Positions 1-7,190 of a stretch of DNA of 12,003 bases are shown here, one piece after another (position 1 is the stretch's first letter; each line of letters starts with the position of its first letter). Under the pieces are notes generated by a model. That model did not search any database, had not been told where the DNA came from, and was given only the letters and a program-made list of their open reading frames with translations. The translations under genes and the position numbers were made by a program. The stretch spans positions 1 through 12,003 of the forward strand of contig CAJWNF010000005.1 of NCBI GenBank assembly GCA_913044155.1, in the 5' to 3' direction. The stretch comes from an uncultured Gammaproteobacteria bacterium (lineage in GTDB: Bacteria; Pseudomonadota; Gammaproteobacteria; PS1; Thioglobaceae).

Positions 1-216
1 CCAATGGTCGGAACCTACTATTCTTCCGCATCTCCAAGTGCAAAACCTTTCGTAAGCATCGGCCAGCACGTCAATCAAGGCGACATTGTAGGAATTATAG
101 AAGCAATGAAAATTATGAATCAAATTGAGGCTGACCAGTCTGGCACTGTTGTTGCTATTCTTATTAAAGATGGTGAAGCCGTTGAATTTGGACAGACGCT
201 TATTGTAATAGAATGA
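1..216 (+). CDS. accB: Biotin carboxyl carrier protein of acetyl-CoA carboxylase, C-terminal part (5' end outside window)
   Basis: This is the biotinyl domain of the carrier protein that shuttles the carboxyl group between biotin carboxylase and carboxyltransferase in the first step of fatty acid synthesis. The frame is open from base 1, so the ATG at 4 is an internal Met, not the start. The opening [18 protein letters not shown] matches the strongly conserved start of the AccB lipoyl/biotinyl domain. The biotin acceptor motif [12 protein letters not shown] is intact, with the modified Lys encoded at 109-111, and the domain ends with the expected [11 protein letters not shown]. The N-terminal part and linker lie upstream. 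The stop overlaps the accC start by 4 nt (ATGA), the usual accB-accC pairing, which should help keep the two subunits in proportion. Confidence 0.97.
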   Translation, partial: PMVGTYYSSASPSAKPFVSIGQHVNQGDIVGIIEAMKIMNQIEADQSGTVVAILIKDGEAVEFGQTLIVIE

Positions 217-1568
217 ACTCAATAAAGAAAATACTTATTGCCAATCGTGGTGAAATAGCACTGCGTGTTTTACGGGCCTCTAAGGAGCTCGGAATACAAA
301 CTGTTGCAGTATATTCCACTGCCGATAGAGACCTTAAACATGTTCGTCTTGCTGATGAAGCCGTTTGTATTGGTTCACATTCTTCGCAAAACAGCTATTT
401 AAATATACCTGCCATTATTAGTGCGGCCGAAGTGACACATGCAGATGCAATCCATCCTGGCTATGGCTTTCTCTCTGAAAGCGCTGATTTTGCCGAACAA
501 GTAGAAGAAAGCGGCTTTATTTTTATTGGACCAAAATCAGAAAATATCCGCATAATGGGTGACAAGGTTGCCGCCATAGAGGCGATGCAAAATTCTGGTG
601 TGCCATGCGTTCCAGGATCTAATGGGGCCCTAGATGAGGATGAAAAAAACAATATTAAGCTTGCCAAATCGATAGGCTTTCCAATTATTATTAAGGCCTC
701 TGGTGGTGGTGGTGGACGTGGCATGCGCGTTGTAGAGTCAGAGAAAGAACTAATCAATTCTATCGAGCTCACCAAAACAGAAGCCCTAAGCTTCTTTGGT
801 AACGACGAAGTCTATATGGAAAAATTTCTAACCACTCCTAGGCATCTTGAGGTCCAAATTCTCGCTGACCAACATGGAAATGCAATACATTTAGGCGAAC
901 GAGACTGCTCGATGCAACGTAGACATCAAAAAGTTGTTGAAGAGGCACCAGCTCCAGGCATAGATGTGGAGCTTCGAAAAAAAATTGGCAGCATCTGCGC
1001 CAAGGCCTGTAAACAAATCAATTATCGTGGTGCCGGAACATTTGAGTTTCTTTTTGAAAATGGCGAATTTTACTTTATTGAAATGAATACTCGAATCCAA
1101 GTTGAGCACACTATTACCGAAATGATTACTGGCGTGGATATTGTACAGGAGCAAATTTTAATCGCTGGAGGCGACCCTTTATCTTATAAACAAAAAGATA
1201 TACAAATTCATGGACACGCAATTGAGTGTAGAATCAATGCCGAAGATCCAAAAAACTTCATGCCTTCTCCGGGAAGGATTACTCAATACCATGCTCCGGG
1301 AGGGCTTGGAGTAAGAGTCGACTCACATATCTATAACGGCTATACTGTCCCCTCCTTCTATGACTCTATGATTGGAAAGCTTATTACCTTTGCCGGTAGT
1401 CGCTCCAAGGCCATTATAAAAATGCAGAATGCATTAAATGAAATGGTTATTGACGGCATTAAAACTAATATACCTCTGCATAGGGTCATCATGGAAGATG
1501 CTACCTTTAAAAAGGGTGAGGCAAATATTCACTACCTTGAAAAAATGCTAGGAGTAAATAATTCATGA
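213..1568 (+). CDS. accC: Biotin carboxylase subunit of acetyl-CoA carboxylase
   Basis: It carboxylates biotin on AccB using ATP and bicarbonate, in the cytoplasm. At 451 aa it is close to the 449 aa of the E. coli enzyme. The N-terminal domain starts [15 protein letters not shown]. The central ATP-grasp domain carries the glycine-rich loop [12 protein letters not shown] (residues 161-172), and the active-site segment [10 protein letters not shown] (290-299) supplies the Glu, Asn and Arg used for metal and catalysis. ECRINAEDP (338-346) carries the conserved Arg, and HQK (238-240) the ATP-site Lys. Residue 300 is Thr, where many homologues have Pro (VEHPVTEM); this is probably neutral. There is no clear Shine-Dalgarno before the start at 213, so translation is likely coupled to accB through the ATGA overlap. 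Its 3' end carries AGGAG (1550-1554), which serves argC, and overlaps argC by 4 nt. Confidence 0.98.
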   Translation: MNSIKKILIANRGEIALRVLRASKELGIQTVAVYSTADRDLKHVRLADEAVCIGSHSSQNSYLNIPAIISAAEVTHADAIHPGYGFLSESADFAEQVEESGFIFIGPKSENIRIMGDKVAAIEAMQNSGVPCVPGSNGALDEDEKNNIKLAKSIGFPIIIKASGGGGGRGMRVVESEKELINSIELTKTEALSFFGNDEVYMEKFLTTPRHLEVQILADQHGNAIHLGERDCSMQRRHQKVVEEAPAPGIDVELRKKIGSICAKACKQINYRGAGTFEFLFENGEFYFIEMNTRIQVEHTITEMITGVDIVQEQILIAGGDPLSYKQKDIQIHGHAIECRINAEDPKNFMPSPGRITQYHAPGGLGVRVDSHIYNGYTVPSFYDSMIGKLITFAGSRSKAIIKMQNALNEMVIDGIKTNIPLHRVIMEDATFKKGEANIHYLEKMLGVNNS

Positions 1569-2599
1569 AAATTAAAGCAGGCATAATTGGCGGATCTGGC
1601 TATACCGGGATTGAAGTTTTACGAATATTGCACCAACATCCAAAAGCTGAAGTTATTGCTATTTGTTCAAGGGCCCTTCATGGGAAAAAAATTAAGGAAA
1701 TATTTCCGAATCTTGCAGGATTAACAAACTTAACTTTTTCAATGCCCAATATGGAGTCTTTGAATGACTGCGATGTTGTATTTTTTGCCACACCTCACGG
1801 TGTTGCTATGGAGTCTGCTGGAGCATACCTAGAAAATGGCATAAAGGTTATTGATTTGGGGGCCGATTTTCGTATTCAAAGCCCTTCCATCTGGTCCAAA
1901 TGGTACAACATGGAGCATACACAGCCCGCCCTGCTTTCTGAGGCCGTATATGGCCAACCAGAAATACGCAGAGACGCCATTAAGGGCGCACGACTGATAG
2001 CTAACCCTGGTTGTTACCCTACAGCCATACTGTTGGCTTTAAAGCCACTACTAGAAAATAATTTAATTGATTGTTCTAATATCATTGCTGACTGTAAATC
2101 TGGGGCCAGCGGAGCTGGAAGGAGCGCCCACCAAGCGATGCTTCTTTGTGAAGCTTCTGAGTCATTTAAGCCTTATGGAGTTAGCGGGCATCGACATTTT
2201 CCTGAAATAAAACAAGAATTAGAGCTTATGTCTGGCAAAGAAGTCGGCTTAACTTTCGTGCCACACCTAGTGCCAATGATTCGTGGCATTGAGGCAACAC
2301 TATATGTTGACCTACTGGACTCGACCAAAGATGTTAGGCCTTATTTCGAAAAAGCCTATCAAAACGAAGATTTTGTTAAAATACTGCCTGAAGGCTTTTA
2401 CCCGGAAACCCGCTCAGTTAAATCATCTAATTATTGCCAAATCGCAATACAGTATGTCGAGCATAGCAATAAACTAGTGATTATGTCTGTAATAGACAAC
2501 TTAGTAAAAGGTGCCGCGGGTCAAGCTATACAGAATATGAACCTAATGTTTGGAATTAAAGAAAACACAGGCTTAACGCAGTTAGGCTTGTTGCCATAA
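1565..2599 (+). CDS. argC: N-acetyl-gamma-glutamyl-phosphate reductase
   Basis: It catalyses the NADPH-dependent reduction of N-acetylglutamyl-phosphate to N-acetylglutamate semialdehyde, the third step of arginine synthesis. The 344-aa protein shows the N-terminal nucleotide-binding motif [15 protein letters not shown] (residues 6-20), [10 protein letters not shown], and the catalytic cysteine in ANPGCYPT (Cys150). It also has the SGASGAGR loop (179-186) and the catalytic His in [11 protein letters not shown] (His209/His211). The length fits the bacterial type 1 family. The start at 1565 overlaps the accC stop (ATGA) and has AGGAG at 1550-1554 with a 10-nt gap, so it can recruit ribosomes itself. 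Finding argC next to accBC is unusual relative to E. coli, where argC lies with argBH; no other arginine genes are visible here. Confidence 0.97.
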   Translation: MKIKAGIIGGSGYTGIEVLRILHQHPKAEVIAICSRALHGKKIKEIFPNLAGLTNLTFSMPNMESLNDCDVVFFATPHGVAMESAGAYLENGIKVIDLGADFRIQSPSIWSKWYNMEHTQPALLSEAVYGQPEIRRDAIKGARLIANPGCYPTAILLALKPLLENNLIDCSNIIADCKSGASGAGRSAHQAMLLCEASESFKPYGVSGHRHFPEIKQELELMSGKEVGLTFVPHLVPMIRGIEATLYVDLLDSTKDVRPYFEKAYQNEDFVKILPEGFYPETRSVKSSNYCQIAIQYVEHSNKLVIMSVIDNLVKGAAGQAIQNMNLMFGIKENTGLTQLGLLP

Positions 2600-2602
2600 A
2601 AA

Positions 2603-2956
2603 ATGGAAACTGCAGAAATTTTAGAAGATGCTGATATTGTTTTTAGTAACAACGCTGCTACTAAGGTGGCGCAGCTAATAAGTGAAGAAAAGAACCCAAA
2701 ACTCAGACTGAGAGTCTACATTACCGGTGGCGGTTGTTCAGGGTTTTCATATGGATTTACCTTTGACGAAGCCATAAAAGAAGGTGATAGCGGTGTATAC
2801 AACAACGGAGTACAGCTTGTGGTGGACCCTATGAGCTATCAGTACCTTGCAGGCTCCACGGTAGACTATCTGGAAGACTTGCAAGGGGCTAGGTTTTTTG
2901 TGAGCAATCCAAATGCCAAAACTACTTGTGGCTGCGGTTCATCTTTTTCGGTTTAG
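2603..2956 (+). CDS. erpA: A-type iron-sulfur cluster insertion protein ErpA
   Basis: It is a small carrier that delivers Fe-S clusters to apoproteins; in E. coli ErpA is essential for maturing isoprenoid-pathway and respiratory enzymes. The 117-aa sequence has the three conserved cysteines of A-type carriers: Cys45 in the TGGGCSGF motif, and Cys109 and Cys111 in the C-terminal [11 protein letters not shown]. The segment [20 protein letters not shown] and the ending [14 protein letters not shown] match ErpA more closely than IscA or SufA. The N-terminus ([11 protein letters not shown]) is a few residues longer than in E. coli (114 aa). The gene lies 3 nt after argC without a good Shine-Dalgarno, so it is probably translated by coupling or reinitiation. 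It ends this transcription unit; 99 nt separate it from the next gene. Confidence 0.96.
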   Translation: METAEILEDADIVFSNNAATKVAQLISEEKNPKLRLRVYITGGGCSGFSYGFTFDEAIKEGDSGVYNNGVQLVVDPMSYQYLAGSTVDYLEDLQGARFFVSNPNAKTTCGCGSSFSV

Positions 2957-2988
2957 ATATTCCATTACTGAAAAATTAGAGGGTAATG

Positions 2989-3017
2989 TTGCGCCGCACA
3001 ACTATAATTGGTAAAAT
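2989..3017 (+). promoter_or_regulatory. Candidate sigma70 promoter for the citrate synthase-ubi unit
   Basis: In the 99-nt gap between erpA and the citrate synthase gene, TTGCGC (2989-2994) and TAAAAT (3012-3017) are separated by exactly 17 nt, a good -35/-10 pair. A perfect -10 hexamer TATAAT also occurs at 3003-3008 but has no fitting -35 at the right distance. Either would give a transcript with a leader of roughly 30-45 nt. No terminator-like hairpin with a T tract is seen after erpA, so read-through from the upstream genes is also possible. The call is by pattern only. Confidence 0.55.
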
Positions 3018-3055
3018 ACAAACTCGAATAGTTTAACTACAACATCAAGATTATC

Positions 3056-4192
3056 ATGAAAGATTATGTACCGGGTCTAGCAGGCGTACCAGCAACTGAG
3101 TCAGAAATATCCTCAATCGACGGAGAAAAAGGAATACTTGCCTATAGAGGCTACTCCATAAAAGACCTTGTTGACCACTCCTCATTTGAAGAAACCGCGC
3201 TCTTGTTGATGCACGGAGAGCTGCCAAGCCCTGAAGAGCTTGAGAACTTTAAACATATTTTACAAAAGCGAAATGAGGTTAAGCGCAAAATCCGCCGTTT
3301 GCTGTGGTCGCTTCCACCAAATGGGCACTCAATGGACGTGCTCCAAACTGCAATAGCCTCAATGGCAACTTTCTACCCAGATGCCGGCGCGTCAGAACCA
3401 GACTCAGAGTTTACTCAAAACGCGCTCGTAAAAATCATCTCAACTATGAGCACTTTGGTGGCAATGTGGACACGTATTAGTAGAGGATATGACCCAATCC
3501 CTCCAAGCAATAATATGGATTATGCGGAAAACTTTCTGTATATGTGTTTCGGCGAAAAAGCTGACGAGAAAATTATTAAGCTTTTAGACGTATGCTTGAT
3601 TTTGCATGCCGAACACACTATCAATGCCTCTACCTTTTCAACCATGGTAACGGCGTCTACGCTAGCCAATCCTTTTTCTTCAATTGCCTCAGGGGTAGGA
3701 ACTCTTGCAGGCCCTCTGCACGGCAATGCAAACGAAAACGTACTAATTATGCTCGACGAGATAGGGTCTCCAAAAAATGCACGTGGCTTTATTGAAGACA
3801 GGCTCAAAAACAAAAAAGTCATCTGGGGCATGGGTCATCGTGAATACAAAACAAAGGACCCTCGTGCAACAATTCTTGAGGGGCTACTTAAAGATTACAT
3901 CAACTCAAATGGCCATACTTTATCCGAACGCTTTGAAACAGCGCTGGAGGTTGAAAGCATCTGTAACGAACTATTGTCTCACAAGGGGGTCTATCCAAAC
4001 GTCGATTTTTACTCGGGCATCCTTTACGCCGAAGTATTTAAATTTACCAAAGAGCACTTCACCCCAATCTTTGCTATGGCGCGTTCAGCAGGGTGGGTGG
4101 CACACTGGCACGAACAGGTGAGTCACAATAAAATCTTTAGACCAACACAAATTTATACCGGTAAGGACTTCAGAAGCTACCCCGTAAGCTAG
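3056..4192 (+). CDS. gltA: Citrate synthase, short (about 380-residue) type
   Basis: It condenses oxaloacetate and acetyl-CoA to citrate. The 378-aa protein starts with [16 protein letters not shown] and shows the family's N-terminal [13 protein letters not shown] block. Active-site residues are in place: His187 in [12 protein letters not shown], catalytic His222 in GPLHGNANE, His261 and Arg270 in [13 protein letters not shown], catalytic Asp317 in NVDFYSG, and Arg343 near [11 protein letters not shown]. It is clearly shorter than the roughly 430-residue hexameric NADH-regulated GltA of E. coli and lacks that N-terminal extension; it resembles the dimeric type common in Gram-positives and archaea. 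2-Methylcitrate synthase has similar length and motifs and cannot be fully excluded, but no prp genes are near. The ATG at 3056 has no strong Shine-Dalgarno. The stop is 1 nt before ubiE, implying co-transcription with the ubiquinone genes. Confidence 0.93.
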   Translation: MKDYVPGLAGVPATESEISSIDGEKGILAYRGYSIKDLVDHSSFEETALLLMHGELPSPEELENFKHILQKRNEVKRKIRRLLWSLPPNGHSMDVLQTAIASMATFYPDAGASEPDSEFTQNALVKIISTMSTLVAMWTRISRGYDPIPPSNNMDYAENFLYMCFGEKADEKIIKLLDVCLILHAEHTINASTFSTMVTASTLANPFSSIASGVGTLAGPLHGNANENVLIMLDEIGSPKNARGFIEDRLKNKKVIWGMGHREYKTKDPRATILEGLLKDYINSNGHTLSERFETALEVESICNELLSHKGVYPNVDFYSGILYAEVFKFTKEHFTPIFAMARSAGWVAHWHEQVSHNKIFRPTQIYTGKDFRSYPVS

Positions 4193-4193
4193 C

Positions 4194-4934
4194 ATGGCAA
4201 AGACAACTCATTTTGGCTATAAGGAAGTAGGCGTTGATGACAAGCAAGGCTTGGTCAGGGAGGTTTTTGACTCTGTAGCAACAAACTACGACCTGATGAA
4301 TGACGTGCTTTCGATGGGTGCCCACCGTCTATGGAAAAGATACACCATAGCCAGCAGCAATGTGAAGGAGGGAGACAGGGTCCTAGATATTGCTGGCGGG
4401 ACGGGCGATTTAGCTCTTAAATTTAGAGAAAAAGTTGGCGACTCTGGACAGGTAATTTTGACTGATATCAATGGAGCAATGCTTGAAGAGGGAAGGAAGA
4501 GTCTCATCGACCGTGGCGTATTTGACGTTGAATTTGTCCAAGCAAATGCGGAGTGTCTGCCTTTTGAAGACAACTCGTTTGACTGTGTAAGCATTGCTTT
4601 TGGACTCAGAAATGTTACTGACAAAGAAGCCGCTATTAGGCAAATGTTCAGAGTCCTAAAAAAGGGCGGCTGTTTGTTGATATTAGAATTTTCCAAAGTC
4701 GAAAATGAAATGCTGGAAAAATTCTACGACTACTACTCTTTCAATGTTATGCCTAAATTAGGCGGCTTATTGGCAAATGACGAACAAAGCTATCAATACT
4801 TAGCGGAATCAATCCGTAAACACCCAAACCAAGAAGACCTTAAGGCAATGATTATTGGCGCTGGATTTGATCTATGTGAATACCAAAACCTGTCTGGTGG
4901 AATTGTGGCGCTCCATAAAGCTATCAAGGCTTAA
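4194..4934 (+). CDS. ubiE: Ubiquinone/menaquinone biosynthesis C-methyltransferase
   Basis: This SAM-dependent enzyme methylates the benzoquinol ring in late ubiquinone synthesis (and demethylmenaquinol where menaquinone is made). The 246-aa protein begins with TTHFGYKEV, close to the E. coli start TTHFGFQTV. It contains the SAM-binding glycine-rich motif LDIAGGTGD (residues 64-72), the acidic residue after strand 2 in LTDINGAML, and the UbiE signatures [22 protein letters not shown] and [13 protein letters not shown]. The C-terminus ([13 protein letters not shown]) is typical. It lies 1 nt after the citrate synthase gene and 6 nt before ubiJ. The ubiE-ubiJ-ubiB order is the standard gammaproteobacterial arrangement. 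No strong Shine-Dalgarno precedes the start, which suggests coupling to the preceding gene. Confidence 0.97.
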   Translation: MAKTTHFGYKEVGVDDKQGLVREVFDSVATNYDLMNDVLSMGAHRLWKRYTIASSNVKEGDRVLDIAGGTGDLALKFREKVGDSGQVILTDINGAMLEEGRKSLIDRGVFDVEFVQANAECLPFEDNSFDCVSIAFGLRNVTDKEAAIRQMFRVLKKGGCLLILEFSKVENEMLEKFYDYYSFNVMPKLGGLLANDEQSYQYLAESIRKHPNQEDLKAMIIGAGFDLCEYQNLSGGIVALHKAIKA

Positions 4935-4940
4935 CCATAT

Positions 4941-5459
4941 ATGATTCGTCTTTCACTTGAAAAAGCTCTTAACCAACTAATTGATACTTCTGGCATTAAT
5001 ACAGAGACTCTTGAGGGCAAGAAAATAAACCTAGAGCTTGCTGAGCTCAATATGGAGCTTGCTTTTGTGTTTACAAACTCTCGTGTATTTGTAATTAAAT
5101 CAAAAGAAGTAAACAATGTTGATGTTGCTATTAAGCTCAATAGAGATGCTTTTTTGTCTCTATTAGGCGGCACTAGTCTAGATGAGCTTTTGGACAACGA
5201 AGAAGTTATCGTTAACGGCAATGTCAAGGTTGCCAAGAAACTATCGGAAATGCTTGCGATATCTTCACAAGATATAGAGGAAGCTATTTCACACTATACT
5301 GGCGACATTGTGGCGCATCAAATTGGAAAGGCAGTTCGGCTTACTAAAGACAAAATAGCTAGCAGTACAACCAGCCCTATTGAGTCGATTAAGGATGAGC
5401 TCTCAACAATTTTAATTGCTCCTAGTCGCTCTCATTTTTTTAGCAAAAAAGCACTTTAA
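4941..5459 (+). CDS. ubiJ: UbiJ, SCP2-domain ubiquinone biosynthesis accessory factor with shortened C-terminus
   Basis: UbiJ is a lipid-binding accessory protein of the soluble Ubi complex that helps handle hydrophobic ubiquinone intermediates. The assignment rests on position between ubiE and ubiB, an SCP2-like domain over about residues 5-105 ending in EEVIVNGNVKVAKKLSEML, and the UbiJ signature GDIVAHQIGKAV (121-132). At 172 aa it is about 29 residues shorter than E. coli UbiJ (201 aa). The family's C-terminal coiled coil, which in E. coli binds UbiK, appears to be missing: the chain ends soon after the segment IAPSRSHFF, which resembles the start of that helix. The stop directly abuts the ubiB ATG. 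A T7 run (5435-5441) and an A6 run (5445-5450) lie at the end, but a shift at either gives at most a short tail. AAGG at 4926-4929 may act as Shine-Dalgarno. Confidence 0.85.
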   Translation: MIRLSLEKALNQLIDTSGINTETLEGKKINLELAELNMELAFVFTNSRVFVIKSKEVNNVDVAIKLNRDAFLSLLGGTSLDELLDNEEVIVNGNVKVAKKLSEMLAISSQDIEEAISHYTGDIVAHQIGKAVRLTKDKIASSTTSPIESIKDELSTILIAPSRSHFFSKKAL

Positions 5460-7064
5460 ATGAAAAGCTTTCTGAGGTTTGTCATTGTTTCCCGGATTCT
5501 AGTCCGCTACAGGCTTGACAACCTTATACTCTCAACGCCTTTGCTAAAAGGGTTTAGACCGCTTGTATATCTCACTCCTTGGCATTATTTCCCGACCAGC
5601 AAACTTTCTAGAGGCGAGAGGATTAGGCTTGCCCTAGAAGAGCTTGGGCCAGTTTATATCAAGTTTGGCCAGACACTTTCTACTAGGCGCGATCTTTTGC
5701 CTGAAGACATTGGCGATGAGCTGGCCAAGCTTCAAGACAAGTGCCCGCCTTTTCCCGCAAAGGAGTCAAAAGCGATTATTGAAAAAAGCCTAGGAGAAAG
5801 CGTTGACAATCTTTTTTCTTCTTTTGATGATGTGCCTTTTGCTTCAGCATCAATAGCGCAAGTGCATAGTGCTGTTAGCCATGATGGTGAAGAGGTTATT
5901 GTTAAGGTAGTGAGACCAAATATTCGAAAAAAAATAAAACGAGATGTGCGCCTATTGTACGCATTTGCTGCCCTGGCTGAGAAACACCCTGATGGGAAAA
6001 GGCTTTGCCCAAGAGAAGCTGTGACTGAATTTGAGCGAATTATCTATAATGAGCTAAACATGATGGCCGAGGCTGCTAACGCTTCACTACTTAGAAAGAA
6101 CTTTAAAGATTCAGACCTTCTGTATGTGCCAAAAGTTCACTGGGATTATTGTCGTGAAAATATATTAGTTATAGAGAGAATTTATGGCACGCCTATTAGT
6201 GATATTAAAGCTTTAAATGAAAAAAAGACTGACCTTATGCGTCTTTCGGAAAACGGCGTTATTATTTTCTTCACTCAGGTATTCGAACATAACTTTTTTC
6301 ATGCTGACATGCATCCAGGCAATATTTTTGTTGGCCAAGGAGAGCAATACATTGGTGTTGATTTTGGCATTATGGGAACTCTCAGCGATGCCGATCAGTA
6401 TTATCTAGCACAAAACTTTTTGGCGTTTTTTAATCAAGACTATAAGCGTGTAGCACAAGTCCATCTTGAGTCAGGCTGGGTCCCTAAAGGAACTAGCGCA
6501 CTAGAATTTGAAAACGCCATACGCAGCGTATGTGAGCCAATTTTTCAAAAGCCGCTTAGTGAAATTTCTTTTGGGCAAGTTCTATTAAGTCTATTTAAAG
6601 AAGCAAGGCGATTCGATATTACTATTCAACCCCAGTTGTTATTGCTTGACAAAACACTACTAAATATTGAAGGTTTAGGTCGCGCACTTTATCCAGATCT
6701 TGACCTTTGGGCTACAGCCAAGCCTTTTCTTGAGAAGCTTATAAAAGACAAATACAGTCTAAAAGGAACTGTGAAAAAAATCTCCGACCAGCTACCCGAG
6801 CTTATTGCCGAAATACCAGAGCTTCCCATGCTGGCTGTTAACGCGTTAAAACAGTTTGAAAACGGCTCTCTGCGCCAGGATATTGCTAAAAAACAAGCAG
6901 ACGCAATTATCAACCAGCTCCGAGAAAATGCCGCCAAACAAAGGGCAATTATCACTGCCTCTGCTTTTTTTATTCTTGCCGGCGTTTTGGCAACACAATC
7001 GCTTTGGCCTTTTGTTGGGTTGAGCGCGGTCCTTGGCCTACTATTTTGGCTCAAGTCTCGCTAG
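5460..7064 (+). CDS. ubiB: UbiB, atypical kinase-like (ABC1/ADCK/COQ8 family) ubiquinone biosynthesis regulator
   Basis: This membrane-anchored ATPase/kinase-like protein is needed for ubiquinone synthesis and is thought to help extract or deliver lipid precursors rather than phosphorylate proteins. The 534-aa chain (E. coli 546 aa) has the family KxGQ motif in YIKFGQTLSTRRDLLP (residues 66-81) and the alanine-rich loop FASASIAQVH (127-136) that replaces the usual glycine-rich loop. The ATP lysine lies in VIVKVVRP (Lys149), the catalytic block is HADMHPGNIF (281-290), and the metal-binding DFG is at 301-303 (VDFGIMGTL). Two hydrophobic C-terminal segments (about 496-512 and 515-531) form the predicted membrane hairpin, ending in WLKSR. 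The start at 5460 touches the ubiJ stop with no Shine-Dalgarno, implying coupled translation. E. coli has Cys in the middle of the equivalent DxG. Confidence 0.96.
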   Translation: MKSFLRFVIVSRILVRYRLDNLILSTPLLKGFRPLVYLTPWHYFPTSKLSRGERIRLALEELGPVYIKFGQTLSTRRDLLPEDIGDELAKLQDKCPPFPAKESKAIIEKSLGESVDNLFSSFDDVPFASASIAQVHSAVSHDGEEVIVKVVRPNIRKKIKRDVRLLYAFAALAEKHPDGKRLCPREAVTEFERIIYNELNMMAEAANASLLRKNFKDSDLLYVPKVHWDYCRENILVIERIYGTPISDIKALNEKKTDLMRLSENGVIIFFTQVFEHNFFHADMHPGNIFVGQGEQYIGVDFGIMGTLSDADQYYLAQNFLAFFNQDYKRVAQVHLESGWVPKGTSALEFENAIRSVCEPIFQKPLSEISFGQVLLSLFKEARRFDITIQPQLLLLDKTLLNIEGLGRALYPDLDLWATAKPFLEKLIKDKYSLKGTVKKISDQLPELIAEIPELPMLAVNALKQFENGSLRQDIAKKQADAIINQLRENAAKQRAIITASAFFILAGVLATQSLWPFVGLSAVLGLLFWLKSR

Positions 7065-7076
7065 GCAGAAGTTCTA

Positions 7077-7105
7077 GTTACAAAGAAAAGATTTTCGGGT
7101 AAAAT
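7077..7105 (+). promoter_or_regulatory. Candidate promoter of the rplY-pth-ychF-gpmI-rpe unit
   Basis: GTTACA (7077-7082, 4 of 6 matches to the -35 consensus) and TAAAAT (7100-7105) are spaced by 17 nt, just after the ubiB stop. Transcription would start near 7112. The -10 lies inside the perfect inverted repeat GGGTAA-AA-TTACCC (7097-7110), and a second, adjacent inverted repeat GAAAA-GA-TTTTC spans 7085-7096. No other promoter-like pair is evident between here and rplY, and only about 15 nt lie between the T tract of the downstream hairpin and the rplY start. Confidence 0.5.
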
Positions 7106-7137
7106 TACCCACCTGTTCGCCTGGTCGCAAGGCGGAC

Positions 7138-7158
7138 ATGAGTAGTTGCATCACCTAG
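7138..7158 (+). CDS. Possible six-codon leader ORF in the rplY 5' region
   Basis: ATG at 7138 opens the frame M-S-S-C-I-T followed by TAG at 7156-7158. AAGGCGG at 7129-7135 provides a plausible ribosome-binding sequence (5 nt from AAGG to ATG), although it also forms the 3' arm of the first stem-loop. The stop codon falls at the centre of the 16-bp palindrome, so a ribosome finishing this frame would cover the 3' arm of the terminator-like hairpin. Such short frames occur by chance, so this call is tentative. Confidence 0.25.
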   Translation: MSSCIT

Positions 7159-7175
7159 GTGATGTTTTTTTATTT
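7149..7175 (+). terminator. Terminator-like hairpin with T tract between ubiB and rplY
   Basis: CATCACCTAGGTGATG (7149-7164) is a perfect palindrome that folds into a six-pair stem with a CUAG loop; an extra G-U pair is possible at the base. It is followed directly by TTTTTTTATTT (7165-7175). This has the layout of a Rho-independent terminator, though the stem is short and only moderately G+C-rich. It could end the citrate synthase-ubi transcript, but because the visible rplY promoter lies upstream of it, it would also act on rplY transcripts as an attenuator. Confidence 0.6.
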
Positions 7176-7183
7176 ACAGGAGA
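7176..7183 (+). promoter_or_regulatory. Shine-Dalgarno deciding the rplY start
   Basis: ACAGGAGA contains AGGAG (7178-7182), 8 nt before the ATG at 7191. It shows that rplY starts at 7191 rather than at the in-frame TTG at 7146, which would add 15 non-conserved residues translated through the hairpin and T tract. Confidence 0.9.
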
Positions 7184-7190
7184 ACTCAAA

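Larger units (their letters stand above)
7112..7190 (+). promoter_or_regulatory. Structured 5' leader of rplY (candidate cis-regulatory RNA)
   Basis: Between the predicted transcription start and the rplY ATG lie two stem-loops. The first pairs 7115-7122 (GTTCGCCT) with 7130-7137 (AGGCGGAC), eight pairs including one G-U, around a 7-nt loop. The second is the perfect palindrome 7149-7164 followed by a T tract. The linker ATGAGTAGTTG (7138-7148) lies between them. CCTGT at 7112-7116 could also pair with ACAGG (7176-7180), which contains the start of the rplY Shine-Dalgarno. In E. coli rplY is known to be autoregulated at translation through conserved 5'-UTR elements; whether this leader belongs to that class is not visible from sequence alone. 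Confidence 0.5.

Noticed and set aside
461..775. Antisense frame of 104 codons opposite accC, and similar antisense frames opposite citrate synthase, ubiE, ubiB, ychF and gpmI
   Set aside because: They are shadows of strongly conserved coding regions, have low-complexity or unlikely composition (for example a Pro run opposite the Gly-rich loop), and lack their own ribosome sites.
3003..3008. Perfect TATAAT as the main -10 before citrate synthase
   Set aside because: No acceptable -35 at 16-18 nt; the nearby TTGCGC-N17-TAAAAT pair fits better, though the hexamer may still contribute.
5000..5459. EsrE-like small RNA from the 3' half of ubiJ, as reported in enterobacteria
   Set aside because: No internal promoter or terminator could be recognised in ubiJ; the assignment would rest on position alone.
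5442..5518. Possible -1 frameshift at the A6 run (5445-5450) extending UbiJ by about 22 residues to a TGA at 5516-5518
   Set aside because: The extension (starting STLNEKLSEV, then CHCFPDSS) does not form a convincing coiled coil, the run is not an optimal slippery heptamer in frame, and no stimulatory structure was seen.
7146..7190. In-frame TTG at 7146 as a longer rplY start
   Set aside because: It would translate the palindrome and T tract into 15 non-conserved residues; AGGAG before the ATG at 7191 and the conserved MSITVNA start decide for 7191.
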